NCBI GenBank assembly: GCA_013697045.1
Contig: JACCXJ010000289.1
Span: forward strand, 1-42,140
Reading direction: 5' to 3'
DNA from: Gammaproteobacteria bacterium
Lineage (GTDB): Bacteria; Pseudomonadota; Gammaproteobacteria; JACCXJ01
DNA: 42,140 bases
Shown: one piece after another, positions 1 through 8,449 of the stretch
How positions within the stretch are numbered: position 1 is the first letter of the stretch
Layout of the letters: the number at the start of each line of letters is the position of its first letter
The notes under the pieces: generated by a model
The model's input: the letters and a program-made list of their open reading frames with translations, nothing else
What the model was told of the DNA's origin: nothing
Databases searched by the model: none
Translations under genes and position numbers: made by a program

Positions 1-66
1 ATCCAACACCGACACAAGCGATCGGTACTTCGACTCGATCTGCTCTACCGTGGACGCAATCTGCAT
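1..66 (-). CDS. ISAzo13-like transposase, N-terminal 22 codons (runs off window)
   Basis: An ATG-initiated frame on the minus strand runs off the left edge after 22 codons. The peptide contains IESKYRSLVSVLD, which resembles the opening helix of ISAzo13-family transposases (a KYRSL...VLDE-type start). No catalytic residues are in view, so the family call rests on this short N-terminal match and on the location next to a broken IS3 gene. If correct, the element begins between this start codon and about base 112, and it may have cut the neighbouring orfB. An unrelated short ORF is the main alternative. Confidence 0.45.
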   Translation of the reverse strand, partial: MQIASTVEQIESKYRSLVSVLD

Positions 67-96
67 CCCGCTTTAAAGCACATCTCTCACACTTTA

Positions 97-186
97 TCAA
101 GTTATTTCTGCGCGATGCCTAAGCGCAAGAGCCCGGCAGGCCGCCTTCTGCCCCACGCGGCGCCCCAATGCTTGCGCGGCGCTCAT
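97..186 (-). pseudogene. IS3-family OrfB transposase, N-terminal fragment
   Basis: The ATG overlaps the orfA stop (ATGA), the usual orfA/orfB arrangement of IS3-type elements. The first residues, including RRVGQKAACRALAL, match the start of OrfB proteins, where a VG.(R/K)AAC.ALG motif opens the helix-turn-helix part. The frame then stops after 29 codons, whereas a working OrfB needs roughly 270-290 residues with a DDE catalytic core. The remaining sequence is replaced by the ISAzo13-like start, so the element is dead unless a helper acts in trans. The breakpoint lies at about bases 97-112. Confidence 0.6.
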
Positions 187-707
187 GATTTCTCCCCGTT
201 GGGTTTGGCTTCCGACATCGAGATCCCGAGTAAGGTGGAGACTTTTTTTTCGACCTCGATGATGGTCTCGGCCTGCTCGAGGCGGCGCAGCAGCCGAGCA
301 TTCTCGGCCCGCAAGCGGGCATTCTCCGGTGCCAGTGGATTGAAGTTCGACTTGCGCCCGCGCTTCTTCGCGGACAGCGCTGCAGCGTGCCTTCTTCTCG
401 CTGGCCGACGCCACGTCGAAAGATGCGACGAATACAGCCCCTCCCGGCGCAGCAGGGCACCGATCGCCCCTTCTCCCCGATCGGCATCGGCTTGCTCGAG
501 GATCGAGCGCTTATACTCGGCAGTGAACTTCCTGCGCACGGCTTTCTCCGCCACCTCGGGATCTGGCCGCGCCAAGCCTAGCGACACCTTCGGTCTGCTA
601 GGGCCATCCAAGGCTTCCGTTACGGCCCGCTCACGAACACCTTCCGGCTTCAGAGCAGCCGTCCGATTCACTCCGCGTTGCATCGAATTCATTCCACATC
701 GACTCAT
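183..707 (-). CDS. IS3-family transposase OrfA
   Basis: OrfA is the DNA-binding half of an IS3-type transposase. The 174-residue product has a helix-turn-helix segment around residues 55-90 (RRKFTAEYKRSILEQAD, then LLRREGLYSSHLSTWRR), a basic linker, and a leucine-zipper-like tail (ENARLRAENARLLRRLEQAE, then VEKKVSTLLGI) that lets OrfA and OrfB associate. I chose the ATG at 707; the open frame continues upstream, but that part does not look coding. The stop overlaps the orfB start by the ATGA arrangement. Because orfB is truncated, this copy should be unable to transpose alone. The 'YSSHLSTWRR' wording is typical of IS3-family OrfA proteins. Confidence 0.82.
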   Translation of the reverse strand: MSRCGMNSMQRGVNRTAALKPEGVRERAVTEALDGPSRPKVSLGLARPDPEVAEKAVRRKFTAEYKRSILEQADADRGEGAIGALLRREGLYSSHLSTWRRPARRRHAAALSAKKRGRKSNFNPLAPENARLRAENARLLRRLEQAETIIEVEKKVSTLLGISMSEAKPNGEKS

Positions 708-789
708 GTTCAACCTCCGCGCCCTCACCATTATTGTTGGCCGGACTGCGTGTGGACAGCCCGTGGATTTCGCCAAAAGCGGCGAACAT

Positions 790-837
790 GTGGACCGCTT
801 GTGGACGACAAACAGCGACCGCCCACAAGCGGCCCAC
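790..837. repeat. Inverted repeat upstream of IS3 orfA
   Basis: GTGGACCGCTTGTGG (790-804) and CCACAAGCGGCCCAC (823-837) form 15-bp arms with one mismatch and an 18-bp spacer. It lies in the 266-bp stretch between orfA and the cysteine-rich orphan. Further GTGGAC/CCCAC words occur nearby (760-775, 850-860), so the area is rich in the same motif in both orientations. It could be an element end, a hairpin or a binding site. Nothing else recognisable lies in this gap. Confidence 0.55.
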
Positions 838-973
838 ATTAATCCACCGACTGCCCACACTCCGCCGGGACACCTGGGGTGCAGATCCTTCGCGATCACA
901 ACCACAAATTTGATTGACCAGCAAGAGCAGCTCCTTAGGAACATTAATTTACACGGGGAAAGATGTCTCAGTC

Positions 974-1246
974 ATGTTGGCACAGAGGGCCGCGCGACGG
1001 CTGGCTCAGCATCTTGCGGCCATCGTCCAAGAAATTACCGCCGACATCGGTGGGGAGACTTTTTTCCCCAAGGCACGGTGCCGTCGGAAACCGAACCGTA
1101 AGCGATGCCCGGGTGAAATCGAATCGCTGCTGAACCCTGGCACAGGAGAGATCGTCTGGTGCTGTCCGCAATGTGGTGACAATGGCCGCATCGGGAATTG
1201 GGAGGGGACGTTATGGGATTTCTCACACGTATCGCCAGAGGATTAG
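974..1246 (+). CDS. Small cysteine-rich (zinc-ribbon-like) hypothetical protein
   Basis: This 90-residue protein has an Ala/Arg-rich helical N-terminus (residues 1-30). A small cysteine-rich domain follows: CRRKPNRKRCPG near residues 39-50, then a CCPQCGDNG knuckle, then a GNWEGTLWDFS tail. The spacing of the Cys pairs suggests one zinc site. The ATG at 974 is preceded by GGGGAAAG at good distance; a TTG further upstream is less likely. I recall proteins ending in 'CP.CGD.G.I..W.GT.WD' as a widespread uncharacterised family often found near mobile elements, but I cannot name it. It faces an unknown gene convergently. Function unknown; nucleic-acid binding is only a guess. Confidence 0.65.
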   Translation: MLAQRAARRLAQHLAAIVQEITADIGGETFFPKARCRRKPNRKRCPGEIESLLNPGTGEIVWCCPQCGDNGRIGNWEGTLWDFSHVSPED

Positions 1247-1341
1247 CGGTACATGGTCAACGGCAGTGACCGACGCCGCCCACAAGGTTTCGGCCCGGCG
1301 ATGGCCTCGATCGAACCCATGGAGACCTACGTCGGCCATTT

Positions 1342-2112
1342 TCACCACCCCCACTCCTTCCAATCCCGCTTCACCAACCAGGCCTCGGCGCTCGCCATCT
1401 CCCGGCTCGCACTCGGCCTGATCCGGTAAGCCCCCCATTGCCCCTCCCGGCACGCGTAAAGGCAGGTCCCGCCGAAGCCCTCGCCCGATGAGCTCACGGC
1501 CCCGAACCGCACCAGCACCCGGGTCCGGTCTTGGCTCGCCTCGACGAGGATGGGCTTCCGATGATACGCGTACCACTCCGACGGTTCGACAATGACCTCG
1601 AGAGGCAAGCCGAAATAGTGGAAGAGGGCCTCCTGAGACGAACATGCGGCGCCGGTCTCGGCATAGACGAATGTCAGCCTTCCTTCCCGCTCGACCGGAA
1701 GCCGCACGAGCCCCTGGCCTGCGGTTCGGAGGGCTTCGTCAAGCGCGCCCAGTCCGTGGAACGTCCCCCGGGTGTCGCCGGCGATGAGCTTCATGAGCTT
1801 GCGGCCTGATCCCTGGGCGATCTTGGACCAGAGGCCCGTCCCGCGCTCCTGCTCCAGCAACAGGGTCAGCGGATCGGCTAGGGGGGTGATTCGACCCCAG
1901 GAAAGCGTGACCTCGGCGCCGCCCGCGACGTAGCGGCGTTCGAGGTAGAAACGTCCCCGCTGCGTCCGGACCTCAAGACCCAGCCCCGTCAAGACGGGCG
2001 ATGCGGCGATCTCACGCGTCATCGTCCCGAGGAGTCTCTTCTCTTGGTCCCCGCTCAGGGTCCGAGCCTGAGGCCGGGCTTGCCGCTCAGGCCATGGTCG
2101 CCGCCATCGCAT
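1342..2112 (-). CDS. Hypothetical protein, 256 aa
   Basis: I do not recognise this protein. It is soluble with no signal peptide or membrane segment. Its middle (LTLLLEQERGTGLWSKIAQG, GSGRKLMKLIAGDTRG) and C-terminal half (RVLVRFGAVSSSGEGFGGTC, REGQWGAYRIRPSASREM) look like a compact alpha/beta fold. GGGGGAG precedes the ATG at 2112 and supports that start, although an internal ATG at 2022 would remove a basic leader. Codon use matches the neighbours. It sits between mobile-element debris and a degraded PIN fragment, so it may be accessory. No function is proposed. Confidence 0.6.
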   Translation of the reverse strand: MRWRRPWPERQARPQARTLSGDQEKRLLGTMTREIAASPVLTGLGLEVRTQRGRFYLERRYVAGGAEVTLSWGRITPLADPLTLLLEQERGTGLWSKIAQGSGRKLMKLIAGDTRGTFHGLGALDEALRTAGQGLVRLPVEREGRLTFVYAETGAACSSQEALFHYFGLPLEVIVEPSEWYAYHRKPILVEASQDRTRVLVRFGAVSSSGEGFGGTCLYACREGQWGAYRIRPSASREMASAEAWLVKRDWKEWGW

Positions 2113-2366
2113 GATCTCCCCCTTCGGCCACGGATCGGCTCACGGCTCCGATCGTTATCCTTGCCGCTCGCGACGCCCCGCCTTCCGCGCCAGAACCACG
2201 GCCTAGATTGTACAAGGCCGGCACCACGGGGGTCGTCTTTGATGGGAGGGAGGACGAGGACACCAGTTGCCCGCTTGATGCCTCTTTGCGGGATCCGACG
2301 CGCGCGACGGCACCAAGCGCGGTTCTACCGGCCCTTTCCACCGCGAAGAGATCTACGCCGCCCGCC

Positions 2367-2444
2367 TTGAGCGTCTTCGCTGACAGCAACGTCCTCCCTT
2401 ACGCCGCGAGCGGGCGGCCGGCCGATGCGGCTAAGGCGACCCAT
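2367..2444 (+). pseudogene. PIN-domain (VapC-like) remnant
   Basis: The plus-strand frame reads VFADSNVLPYAASGRPADAA and continues KATHAD. This closely follows the first strand and helix of PIN-domain toxins (xFxDTNVLxYAxSxxPxxAxKxxxA), including the first catalytic Asp. The frame then loses all similarity and ends by 2501, far short of the 125-140 residues of a VapC nuclease, and no antitoxin gene is visible upstream. It lies in the 349-bp gap between two minus-strand genes, next to the abnormal C-terminus of the sigma-54 activator. I read it as a deletion remnant. The call depends on about 25 residues. Confidence 0.45.
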
Positions 2445-2461
2445 GCGGACGCGGGGCGGCG

Positions 2462-3463
2462 TCAGTTGCCGGGGCCGACACCCGTACCGAGGGCAGCATA
2501 GGCGCCGGCGCCGCAGCGCCGCGGTCGGCGCAATGGGACCACCGCCCCGGGGGGCGGAGCTGTGGTCGGCGGGAAGGGACTCCCGACGCGCGCCGGGGTG
2601 GGCTCGCGAGTGTGGTGTCCCATGACGCGTGGCTCCATGCCCAAGGCCATCCCGATCGCGAGCGCCGTTCCCGGGCTCATGACCAGAGATCGCTCGATCA
2701 GGTTCTCGAGCTCCCGCACGTTTCCCGGATAGTCGTACGCACAGAGGGTCCGCATCGCCTCCGGCGCGATGCCGTCGATCAGCGGATTGAGCCGCTCGCG
2801 GTGCTTTTCGAGGAAGTGCCGAGCGAGGGCGGGGATATCCTCGCGCCGGGCGCGCAACGGCGGGATCAGGATCGGGACGACGTTCAACCGGTAGTAGAGG
2901 TCCGCCCGGAAGCGACCCGCATCGACCTCGGCCGCCAGATCCTTGTTGGTGGCCGAGATGACCCGCACGTCCACGCGCCGGTTCTTGGTGTCGCCCACGC
3001 GCCGGAAGCTGCCGTCTTGAAGCACCTGCAGGAGCTTGACCTGCATGGCGGGGCTCAATTCGCTCACCTCATCGAGGAAGATGGTGCCCCCATCGACGGC
3101 CTCGAAGAGCCCCTGGCGGTCCTGCACGGCCCCCGAGAAGGCCCCGCGACGGTAGCCGAACAGCTCGCTCTCGCACAGGGCCTCGGGCAGGGCCCCGCAG
3201 TTCTGCGCGATGAAGGGCCGTGCGCGGCGCGGGCTGTCCCGATGGATGACGTGCGCCAGCATCGACTTGCCGGTCCCGGTCTCGCCCATGAGCAGTACCG
3301 TGGCCGGGCGGCACGCGACCTTTCCGACGAGATCCAGGACGGCACTCATCTCGGGGCTGCCCCAGATCATCTCGGGGGCGCCGTCGGCCCCGCCGGCCAC
3401 GGTGGCATGACGGCCGGCGATGTCTTCGTTGACGCTCAGGATGTCTCTCGCAAGGTTGTCCAT
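2462..3463 (-). CDS. Sigma-54-dependent activator, AAA+ domain without Fis-type HTH
   Basis: Enhancer-binding proteins of the NtrC type use ATP to remodel sigma-54 RNA polymerase. The AAA+ domain spans residues ~30-275: Walker A GETGTGKS (61-68), the sigma-54 contact loop as GAFSGA instead of the usual GAFTGA, Walker [13 protein letters not shown], and [16 protein letters not shown] near the end. No receiver or GAF domain lies upstream. After residue ~280 the protein becomes a Pro/Arg/Gly-rich tail ([17 protein letters not shown]) with no Fis-type helix-turn-helix, and none appears in the other frames downstream. GGAGGAAAG before the ATG is a strong ribosome site. The gene is either C-terminally truncated or acts from solution. 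It diverges from opgG. Confidence 0.88.
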   Translation of the reverse strand: MDNLARDILSVNEDIAGRHATVAGGADGAPEMIWGSPEMSAVLDLVGKVACRPATVLLMGETGTGKSMLAHVIHRDSPRRARPFIAQNCGALPEALCESELFGYRRGAFSGAVQDRQGLFEAVDGGTIFLDEVSELSPAMQVKLLQVLQDGSFRRVGDTKNRRVDVRVISATNKDLAAEVDAGRFRADLYYRLNVVPILIPPLRARREDIPALARHFLEKHRERLNPLIDGIAPEAMRTLCAYDYPGNVRELENLIERSLVMSPGTALAIGMALGMEPRVMGHHTREPTPARVGSPFPPTTAPPPGAVVPLRRPRRCGAGAYAALGTGVGPGN

Positions 3464-3546
3464 CTTTCCTCCATCGCCGCCCGTACTCGCTGTGAGCCGA
3501 GGTCCGGCGCTTGGTGGGTAGCCTAACGACCCACGGCCGGCGCGAC

Positions 3547-3562
3547 TGTGAACGAATTCACA
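3547..3562. promoter_or_regulatory. CRP/Vfr-type binding site upstream of opgG
   Basis: TGTGA-ACGAAT-TCACA matches the CRP consensus TGTGA-N6-TCACA exactly, within the longer perfect palindrome CTGTGAA-CGAA-TTCACAG (3546-3563). A further half-site CTGTGAA lies at 3569-3575. The site is centred about 55 bp upstream of the first opgG start codon and about 90 bp from the divergent sigma-54 regulator start, so it could serve either gene. Binding by a CRP/FNR-family protein is inferred from the motif only. Confidence 0.6.
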
Positions 3563-3608
3563 GAAAGGCTGTGAACTGTGCCCCTCGCCGCCGGGAAAGC
3601 GCGCATAT

Positions 3609-5210
3609 ATGTTGCAGTGCGCGTTTCGTATATCCTTCCAAGGTCATCCTCCCCACCCAAAGACCCCGAGCTCGACATTGATTCCACGAGCCTCCTTGCG
3701 CTGTCTGTGCTCCCTGGCCTCGGGCCTCGTCTGGGCCACCGCCTTCGGTCAGGAAGCGCCGGCGGGCGCGTTCGATTTCGCCGTGATCGAGCGCATCGCG
3801 CAAGGGCTTGCCACACAGCCCCACGTCCCAGACCAGGGTGGGCTGCCGGACTCTCTCGCGGGGCTCAGTTACGAACAGTACCATGACATCCGTTACCGGC
3901 CCGAGCACGACCTGTGGGGCGTCGAGGGGCTCCCGTTCCGCGTGCAGTTCTTCCATCGCGGATTCGTGTACAGGGACCGCGTGCAGGTACACATCGTCGA
4001 TGCGGGCCAGGTGCAGACTGTCCCGTTTTCGGCCGAGCACTTCGACTACGGCGGCATGGTCTTCCCCGACCCGCCGGCCGATCTGGGATTCGCCGGCATA
4101 CGGCTCTTTTATCCCCTGCACCGGGACGGGCATTACGACGAGATCGCCGCGTTCCGTGGGGCCAGTTACTTCCGCGGCATCGGGATGGGGCAGAGCTACG
4201 GACTCTCGGCCCGTGGATTGGCCATCGACACCGGCTTGCCGAAGGCCGAGGAGTCCCCCGTATTCAAGGCGTTCTGGATCGAGAAACCGGTGGCGGGCGC
4301 TACGGCCTTGACGGTCTACGGGCTCATGGACGGCCCGAGCGTCGCCGGTGCCTATCGCTTCGTTCTGCGCCCTGGGCGGGACTTGGTGGTGGAGGTCAAG
4401 TGCCACCTGTACTGGCGTCGGACGGTCGAGCGCCTGGGTGTCGCCCCCCTCACCAGCATGTTCTTCCATGGCGAGAACACCGATCGCTTCATCGATGACT
4501 TCCGCCCCGAGGTCCACGATTCCGATGGCCTCTTGCTCTCGACCGACCAGGGGGAGCGCGTGTGGCGGCCCCTGCAGAACCCGTTGCGACTGGCCGTGAG
4601 CGTCTTCGACGGCCGGGACATCCGCGGTTACGGCCTCATGCAGCGCGACCGGGAATACGATCACTACCAGGACCTCGAGGCCGTCTACCACCTGCGTCCC
4701 AGTGCCTGGGTCGAGCCCATGGGTGTGTGGGGTCCGGGATCGGTGTATCTCATGGAGATCCCGAGCGATGCGGACAAGTACGACAACATCGTGGCCTTCT
4801 GGGTCCCGGAGCGCGCCACCGCCGCGAGCCAGGACTGGACCTTCGAGTACCGGCTCCATTTCACGCTCGACGACCCCGGCCAGGGCCAATCGGGAAGTAC
4901 GGTGGCGACTCGTGTCGGGGCCGGCGGCCCCGATGCGAAGGTGAGCGCGCAACGAAGGTTCGTGGTGGATTTCGCGAGCGACACCCTGTCCGCGATCGGT
5001 TCGGAGGCGCCGGTGGAGGCGCTAGTCACCGCCTCCGCCGGGGAGCCGGGACGAGTCGCCGTCCAGAAGAACCCCTTGACCGCGGAATGGCGGCTGGTCT
5101 TCGACTATGCGCGGGCAGCTACCCCCGATCCGGTGAACCTGCGGGCATCCTTGCGGCTCGGGGCCGAGGTCTTGACCGAGACCTGGACCTATCAGTTGCC
5201 CAAACCGTGA
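3609..5210 (+). CDS. opgG: Glucans biosynthesis protein G (periplasmic)
   Basis: OpgG (MdoG) is a periplasmic protein needed to make osmoregulated periplasmic glucans, probably shaping or branching the beta-glucan backbone. The product is 533 residues from the ATG at 3609, or 510 from a TTG at 3678; the second fits the usual MdoG length and puts a basic signal peptide ([20 protein letters not shown]) directly at the N-terminus, cleaved near GQEAPA. The mature part shows family motifs: [42 protein letters not shown], and [13 protein letters not shown]. The stop overlaps the opgH start (TGATG), so the pair is co-translated. A CRP-type palindrome lies upstream. Confidence 0.95.
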   Translation: MLQCAFRISFQGHPPHPKTPSSTLIPRASLRCLCSLASGLVWATAFGQEAPAGAFDFAVIERIAQGLATQPHVPDQGGLPDSLAGLSYEQYHDIRYRPEHDLWGVEGLPFRVQFFHRGFVYRDRVQVHIVDAGQVQTVPFSAEHFDYGGMVFPDPPADLGFAGIRLFYPLHRDGHYDEIAAFRGASYFRGIGMGQSYGLSARGLAIDTGLPKAEESPVFKAFWIEKPVAGATALTVYGLMDGPSVAGAYRFVLRPGRDLVVEVKCHLYWRRTVERLGVAPLTSMFFHGENTDRFIDDFRPEVHDSDGLLLSTDQGERVWRPLQNPLRLAVSVFDGRDIRGYGLMQRDREYDHYQDLEAVYHLRPSAWVEPMGVWGPGSVYLMEIPSDADKYDNIVAFWVPERATAASQDWTFEYRLHFTLDDPGQGQSGSTVATRVGAGGPDAKVSAQRRFVVDFASDTLSAIGSEAPVEALVTASAGEPGRVAVQKNPLTAEWRLVFDYARAATPDPVNLRASLRLGAEVLTETWTYQLPKP

Positions 5211-7771
5211 TGAGCGATCCGATGGTCCTGGACGTCAGGGAGACCAGGGAGCCGGCGGCGCGTCCCCGTACTCAGCCCGATCCTGCCGCAGACGCGCACA
5301 GGCGCGTCGTGGCCTATCTTCGACAGCTCGGTCACGGAGACGCTGCGGAACGTGAGGCGCTCGCCGCAGAGAGCGTGGAGCGCGCGCGCCTACGGGCGCG
5401 CCGGCCCGATGAGCTCGGTCGGCGTGCCATCGAGGAGGCGCGCCGGCGCCACGACGGCTGGCTCACGCGCGTTTTCGGGTTGCCGAAAAACGCGAGCCCC
5501 CAAGAGCTCGGTCGGGCGCGTGCGGCGCTTCTGGCCGAGGCCGGCGAAGGGCGCGGTCCGACCGGCGCGAGCGAGGCCCTGTGGAGCGCCCGCGAGCGAT
5601 CCTACGCGCAGGCGACGCCGCAGGAGGCGCCCATGGGGGTGCCGGAGCAGGACCTCGGTATCGGGTCGGGATCGAGGCGCGGGGGCGGCCCGGAGATGGG
5701 TCCCGGCGCCGCCAGCGCGACCCGGCCGGTGCTGCGGCGGGCGCTGTACTTCATGCTGGTGGGGATGACCACCCTGATGGCGGTGGGCCTGCTCACGAGC
5801 GTCTTTCAGAAGCATGGGATCACGCCGCTCGAGCTGCTCTTGCTGGTCCTCTACACGCTCTTGATCGTGTGGGTCAGCGCCGCGTTCTGGACCGCCGGCA
5901 TCGGCCTCGCCGTGTTGCTTCGTGGAGGCGACCCCAAGTCCATCGATTCGGCCGAGCGAACGGCCAGACCGCCCTCCGAGTGGGACCCGGGGCTGCGAAC
6001 GGCGCTCGTCATGCCCGCGTACAACGAGGACCCGATGCGCGTCTTTGCCGGGATCCGGGCCATGTACGAAGCCCTGCGCGAGACCGGGCTCTTGCAATAC
6101 TTCGAGTTCTTCGTGTTGAGCGACACGCGCGACCCCGATACCTGGGTCGAAGAGGAGGTCCTGTGGTACCAGACGACCCGCGACCTGAATGCCCACGGGC
6201 GGATCTTCTATCGCAATCGCGAGGACAACACCGCCAAGAAGGCCGGCAATATCGCGGAATTCGTCCGCCGTTGGGGCGGGCGTTATCGCTATATGGTGCT
6301 CCTGGACGCCGACAGTCTGATGGAGGCTGAGACCGTGACCAGGATGGTGGGTCTCATGGAGGCCAACGAGCGCGTGGCCCTGGTGCAGTCGCCCCCGCTC
6401 CCCATCCACCGCGAATCGCTGTTCGCCCGCATCCTCCAGTTCGCGGCCAGCCTGTATGGCTCGATGTTCAGCCACGGTCTGGCCTTCTGGCAGATGGCCG
6501 ACGGTAACTCCTGGGGCCACAACGCCATCATCCGCGTTTCGGCCTTCGCCCGGCATTGCGGTTTGCCACGCCTGCCGGGGCGTGAACCGTTCGGTGGCGA
6601 GATCCTGAGTCACGACTTCGTCGAGGCCGCGCTCCTCCGTCGCGCCGGCTACGAGCTGTGGCTCGCCCCGGATCTCTCTGGGAGCTTCGAGGAGCTGCCT
6701 CCGACCCTCATCGACTACGCCAAGCGCGACCGGCGCTGGTGCCAAGGCAACCTCCAGCACCTGCGGCTCTTGTTCGCGCGCGGCTTCAAGGCCATGAGCC
6801 GCTTGCACCTCATGATGGGATTGATGTCCTACCTGTCCTCGCCACTCTGGTGCCTGTTCCTCTTGATCACCGGGGTCGAGGCCTATGTGCAGGCGCAGAC
6901 CGAGCCGGTCTATTTCTTCGCCGACAACCTGTTCCCGGTGTGGCCGGAGTCCTATGCCGTCGAGATGACCACGGTCATGGCCGTCACCCTGACGATGCTG
7001 TTTCTCCCCAAGCTGTTCGGTCTCCTGCTCGCGTGGGGGCGCCCGGCGCTGACGCGCGCCTATGGGGGCTACACCAGGCTCGGCATCGGGGTGCTGCTGG
7101 AGACGCTGTTCTCGTCCCTGACCGCCCCCATCCTCATGCTGTATCAGAGCAAGTTCGTGCTCGCGATCCTACTGAGACGCAGCATCGGCTGGCCGGCCCA
7201 GCAACGCGGGGACCACGCGCTGGGCCTTCGGGATGCGACTCGCGCCCATGGTGGCCAGACGTGCCTTGGGATCGTGGCGGGCGTCGTGAGTTTCCTGTGG
7301 ATCCCGGAGTACTTCTGGTGGTTGACCCCGGTCCTGGCGGGTCTATGGCTCTCCATACCCTTGTCGATGATTTCGAGCCGCGTGGCGGTGGGCCGCTGGG
7401 CCTTGGAACGTGGGTTGTTCCTGACGCCGGTCGAGAACCACCCGCCGGCGGTATCGGCGCGTGTGCTCCGACACATCCGCGCCCTGGTCCCCGCCACCGG
7501 AGCGGGTCGCCCGGGCACCAAACGCGTGCTCATCGAGCCCGCGGTCAATGCCTTGCACATGGCGCTGCTCCCCGAGCGGCGGCTCGGCAAGCGCCAGCGC
7601 TATCACCTACGCACGCTGATCTACCAGCTCTTGGAAGACGGTCCCGACAGCCTTACACAAGGTGAGAAACGCTGGCTCATCTCCGACCCCGAGACGCTGT
7701 GCCTGCTCCATACCCTGACCTGGAGCGAGGGACCGATGGATGGGGAGACACCCGTGCTCGCCGCGGCCTGA
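5210..7771 (+). CDS. opgH: Glucans biosynthesis glucosyltransferase H
   Basis: OpgH (MdoH) is the inner-membrane family-2 glycosyltransferase that polymerises UDP-glucose into the linear beta-1,2-glucan and delivers it to the periplasm. The 853-residue length matches E. coli OpgH. It has a long charged cytoplasmic N-terminus (to ~175), two membrane segments (~180-200 and ~210-235), the GT2 core with MPAYNEDPMRV (~268), LLDADSLM (DXD, ~363), and KRDRRWCQGN (Q/R-X-X-R-W type, ~505), then at least five membrane segments and a cytoplasmic tail. The ATG overlaps the opgG stop by one base. In-frame sequence upstream to 4562 is inside opgG and is not part of the gene. Confidence 0.95.
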   Translation: MSDPMVLDVRETREPAARPRTQPDPAADAHRRVVAYLRQLGHGDAAEREALAAESVERARLRARRPDELGRRAIEEARRRHDGWLTRVFGLPKNASPQELGRARAALLAEAGEGRGPTGASEALWSARERSYAQATPQEAPMGVPEQDLGIGSGSRRGGGPEMGPGAASATRPVLRRALYFMLVGMTTLMAVGLLTSVFQKHGITPLELLLLVLYTLLIVWVSAAFWTAGIGLAVLLRGGDPKSIDSAERTARPPSEWDPGLRTALVMPAYNEDPMRVFAGIRAMYEALRETGLLQYFEFFVLSDTRDPDTWVEEEVLWYQTTRDLNAHGRIFYRNREDNTAKKAGNIAEFVRRWGGRYRYMVLLDADSLMEAETVTRMVGLMEANERVALVQSPPLPIHRESLFARILQFAASLYGSMFSHGLAFWQMADGNSWGHNAIIRVSAFARHCGLPRLPGREPFGGEILSHDFVEAALLRRAGYELWLAPDLSGSFEELPPTLIDYAKRDRRWCQGNLQHLRLLFARGFKAMSRLHLMMGLMSYLSSPLWCLFLLITGVEAYVQAQTEPVYFFADNLFPVWPESYAVEMTTVMAVTLTMLFLPKLFGLLLAWGRPALTRAYGGYTRLGIGVLLETLFSSLTAPILMLYQSKFVLAILLRRSIGWPAQQRGDHALGLRDATRAHGGQTCLGIVAGVVSFLWIPEYFWWLTPVLAGLWLSIPLSMISSRVAVGRWALERGLFLTPVENHPPAVSARVLRHIRALVPATGAGRPGTKRVLIEPAVNALHMALLPERRLGKRQRYHLRTLIYQLLEDGPDSLTQGEKRWLISDPETLCLLHTLTWSEGPMDGETPVLAAA

Positions 7772-7840
7772 ACGCGCCTATGTCCATGCGTCGGGGGAAG
7801 CCTACTCCGTAGGAACGAGCAGGGGCAGCACGGGCGCGCG

Positions 7841-7879
7841 CCCCCCATTTCTTCGAAAGGGGGCCTTCGAAAAGGGGGG
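7841..7879. terminator. Hairpin downstream of opgGH
   Basis: CCCCCCATTTCTTCGAA and TTCGAAAAGGGGGG form an imperfect long stem (7841-7857 with 7866-7879) separated by a short G-rich spacer. There is no clear T-run. It lies between the converging opgH and lipoprotein genes, so it could end both transcripts. It may instead be one copy of a dispersed palindromic repeat. Confidence 0.45.
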
Positions 7880-7892
7880 ATTGTGTGTCGGG

Positions 7893-7943
7893 CCCGTCAG
7901 TTGACCTTGCCCGTCAGTTGATCTTGCCCGTCAGTTGATCTTG
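7893..7943. repeat. 17-bp tandem repeat, three copies, over the lipoprotein stop codon
   Basis: The unit CCCGTCAGTTGATCTTG occurs at 7893-7909 (one C/T difference), 7910-7926 and 7927-7943. Read on the minus strand it is the last codons of the lipoprotein gene plus its TGA, copied twice downstream. The copies are nearly identical, so the duplication is recent. Confidence 0.9.
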
Positions 7944-8449
7944 GTGTAGGTCAGGGTCTCGGGCGACTCGAAGACATCGTCGAAGTCGCCATCCAGGTTG
8001 ATGTCCTCTTTGAGCGTCAACTGGTTGCCGTCCAGCTTGTACTGGATCGCATAATCGTTCTTCGACGACTTCATTGCGACATCGCTCCAGGTCTTGGTGC
8101 CGTCGTTGTACTCGGCCTCGCCGAAGGAATCGGCGGTCCACTCCATATAGTCCGGCGCGAAGGAGGCACGGCCGGTCTCCCGCGCGGTCTCGGTCCAGTC
8201 ATAGACCGTGGCGTTGTCCGGGCCGACGAGCTTCTTGTACCAGGAGTAGGTGTAGACATCGTCCGAAAGAGTCACCTTGCCCTTGCCCTTCAACGTCCCC
8301 GCGGCATCGGTCTTGTCGGGAAATTCAGCTTCCCACACGCCCTCGACCTTGAAGGCCTCGGCGCTCGACGCACTCTTGCCGCCCTCGCCGCAGGCCGCCA
8401 GCCCGAGGCCGACGACGACTACAATCGCCCAGCGAATATACGTTCTCAT
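7931..8449 (-). CDS. Putative lipoprotein of unknown function
   Basis: The 172-residue precursor has a signal peptide MRTYIRWAIVVVVGLGLAAC with a lipobox (LAAC) that fixes Cys20 as the lipidated residue. The mature part is mostly beta-prone and acidic (VEGVWEAEFPDKTD, GKGKVTLSDDVYTYSWYKK, YKLDGNQLTLKEDINLDGDF), like small lipocalin/calycin-style barrels that begin with a G.W motif. GGAGGAAAA is placed well before the ATG at 8449, and the in-frame extension upstream does not look coding. The +2 residue is Gly, which does not retain the protein at the inner membrane, so outer-membrane sorting is plausible. The 3' end including the stop is tandemly duplicated. Family unknown. Confidence 0.8.
   Translation of the reverse strand: MRTYIRWAIVVVVGLGLAACGEGGKSASSAEAFKVEGVWEAEFPDKTDAAGTLKGKGKVTLSDDVYTYSWYKKLVGPDNATVYDWTETARETGRASFAPDYMEWTADSFGEAEYNDGTKTWSDVAMKSSKNDYAIQYKLDGNQLTLKEDINLDGDFDDVFESPETLTYTKIN

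Noticed and set aside
4562-5209. In-frame extension of opgH by over 200 codons upstream
   Set aside because: It lies inside opgG in another frame and reads as Arg/Pro/Gly-rich shadow sequence; the ATG overlapping the opgG stop gives the normal OpgH length.
7893-7943. Short regular repeats that might suggest a CRISPR-like array
   Set aside because: The 17-bp units are directly adjacent with no spacers, and there are no cas genes.
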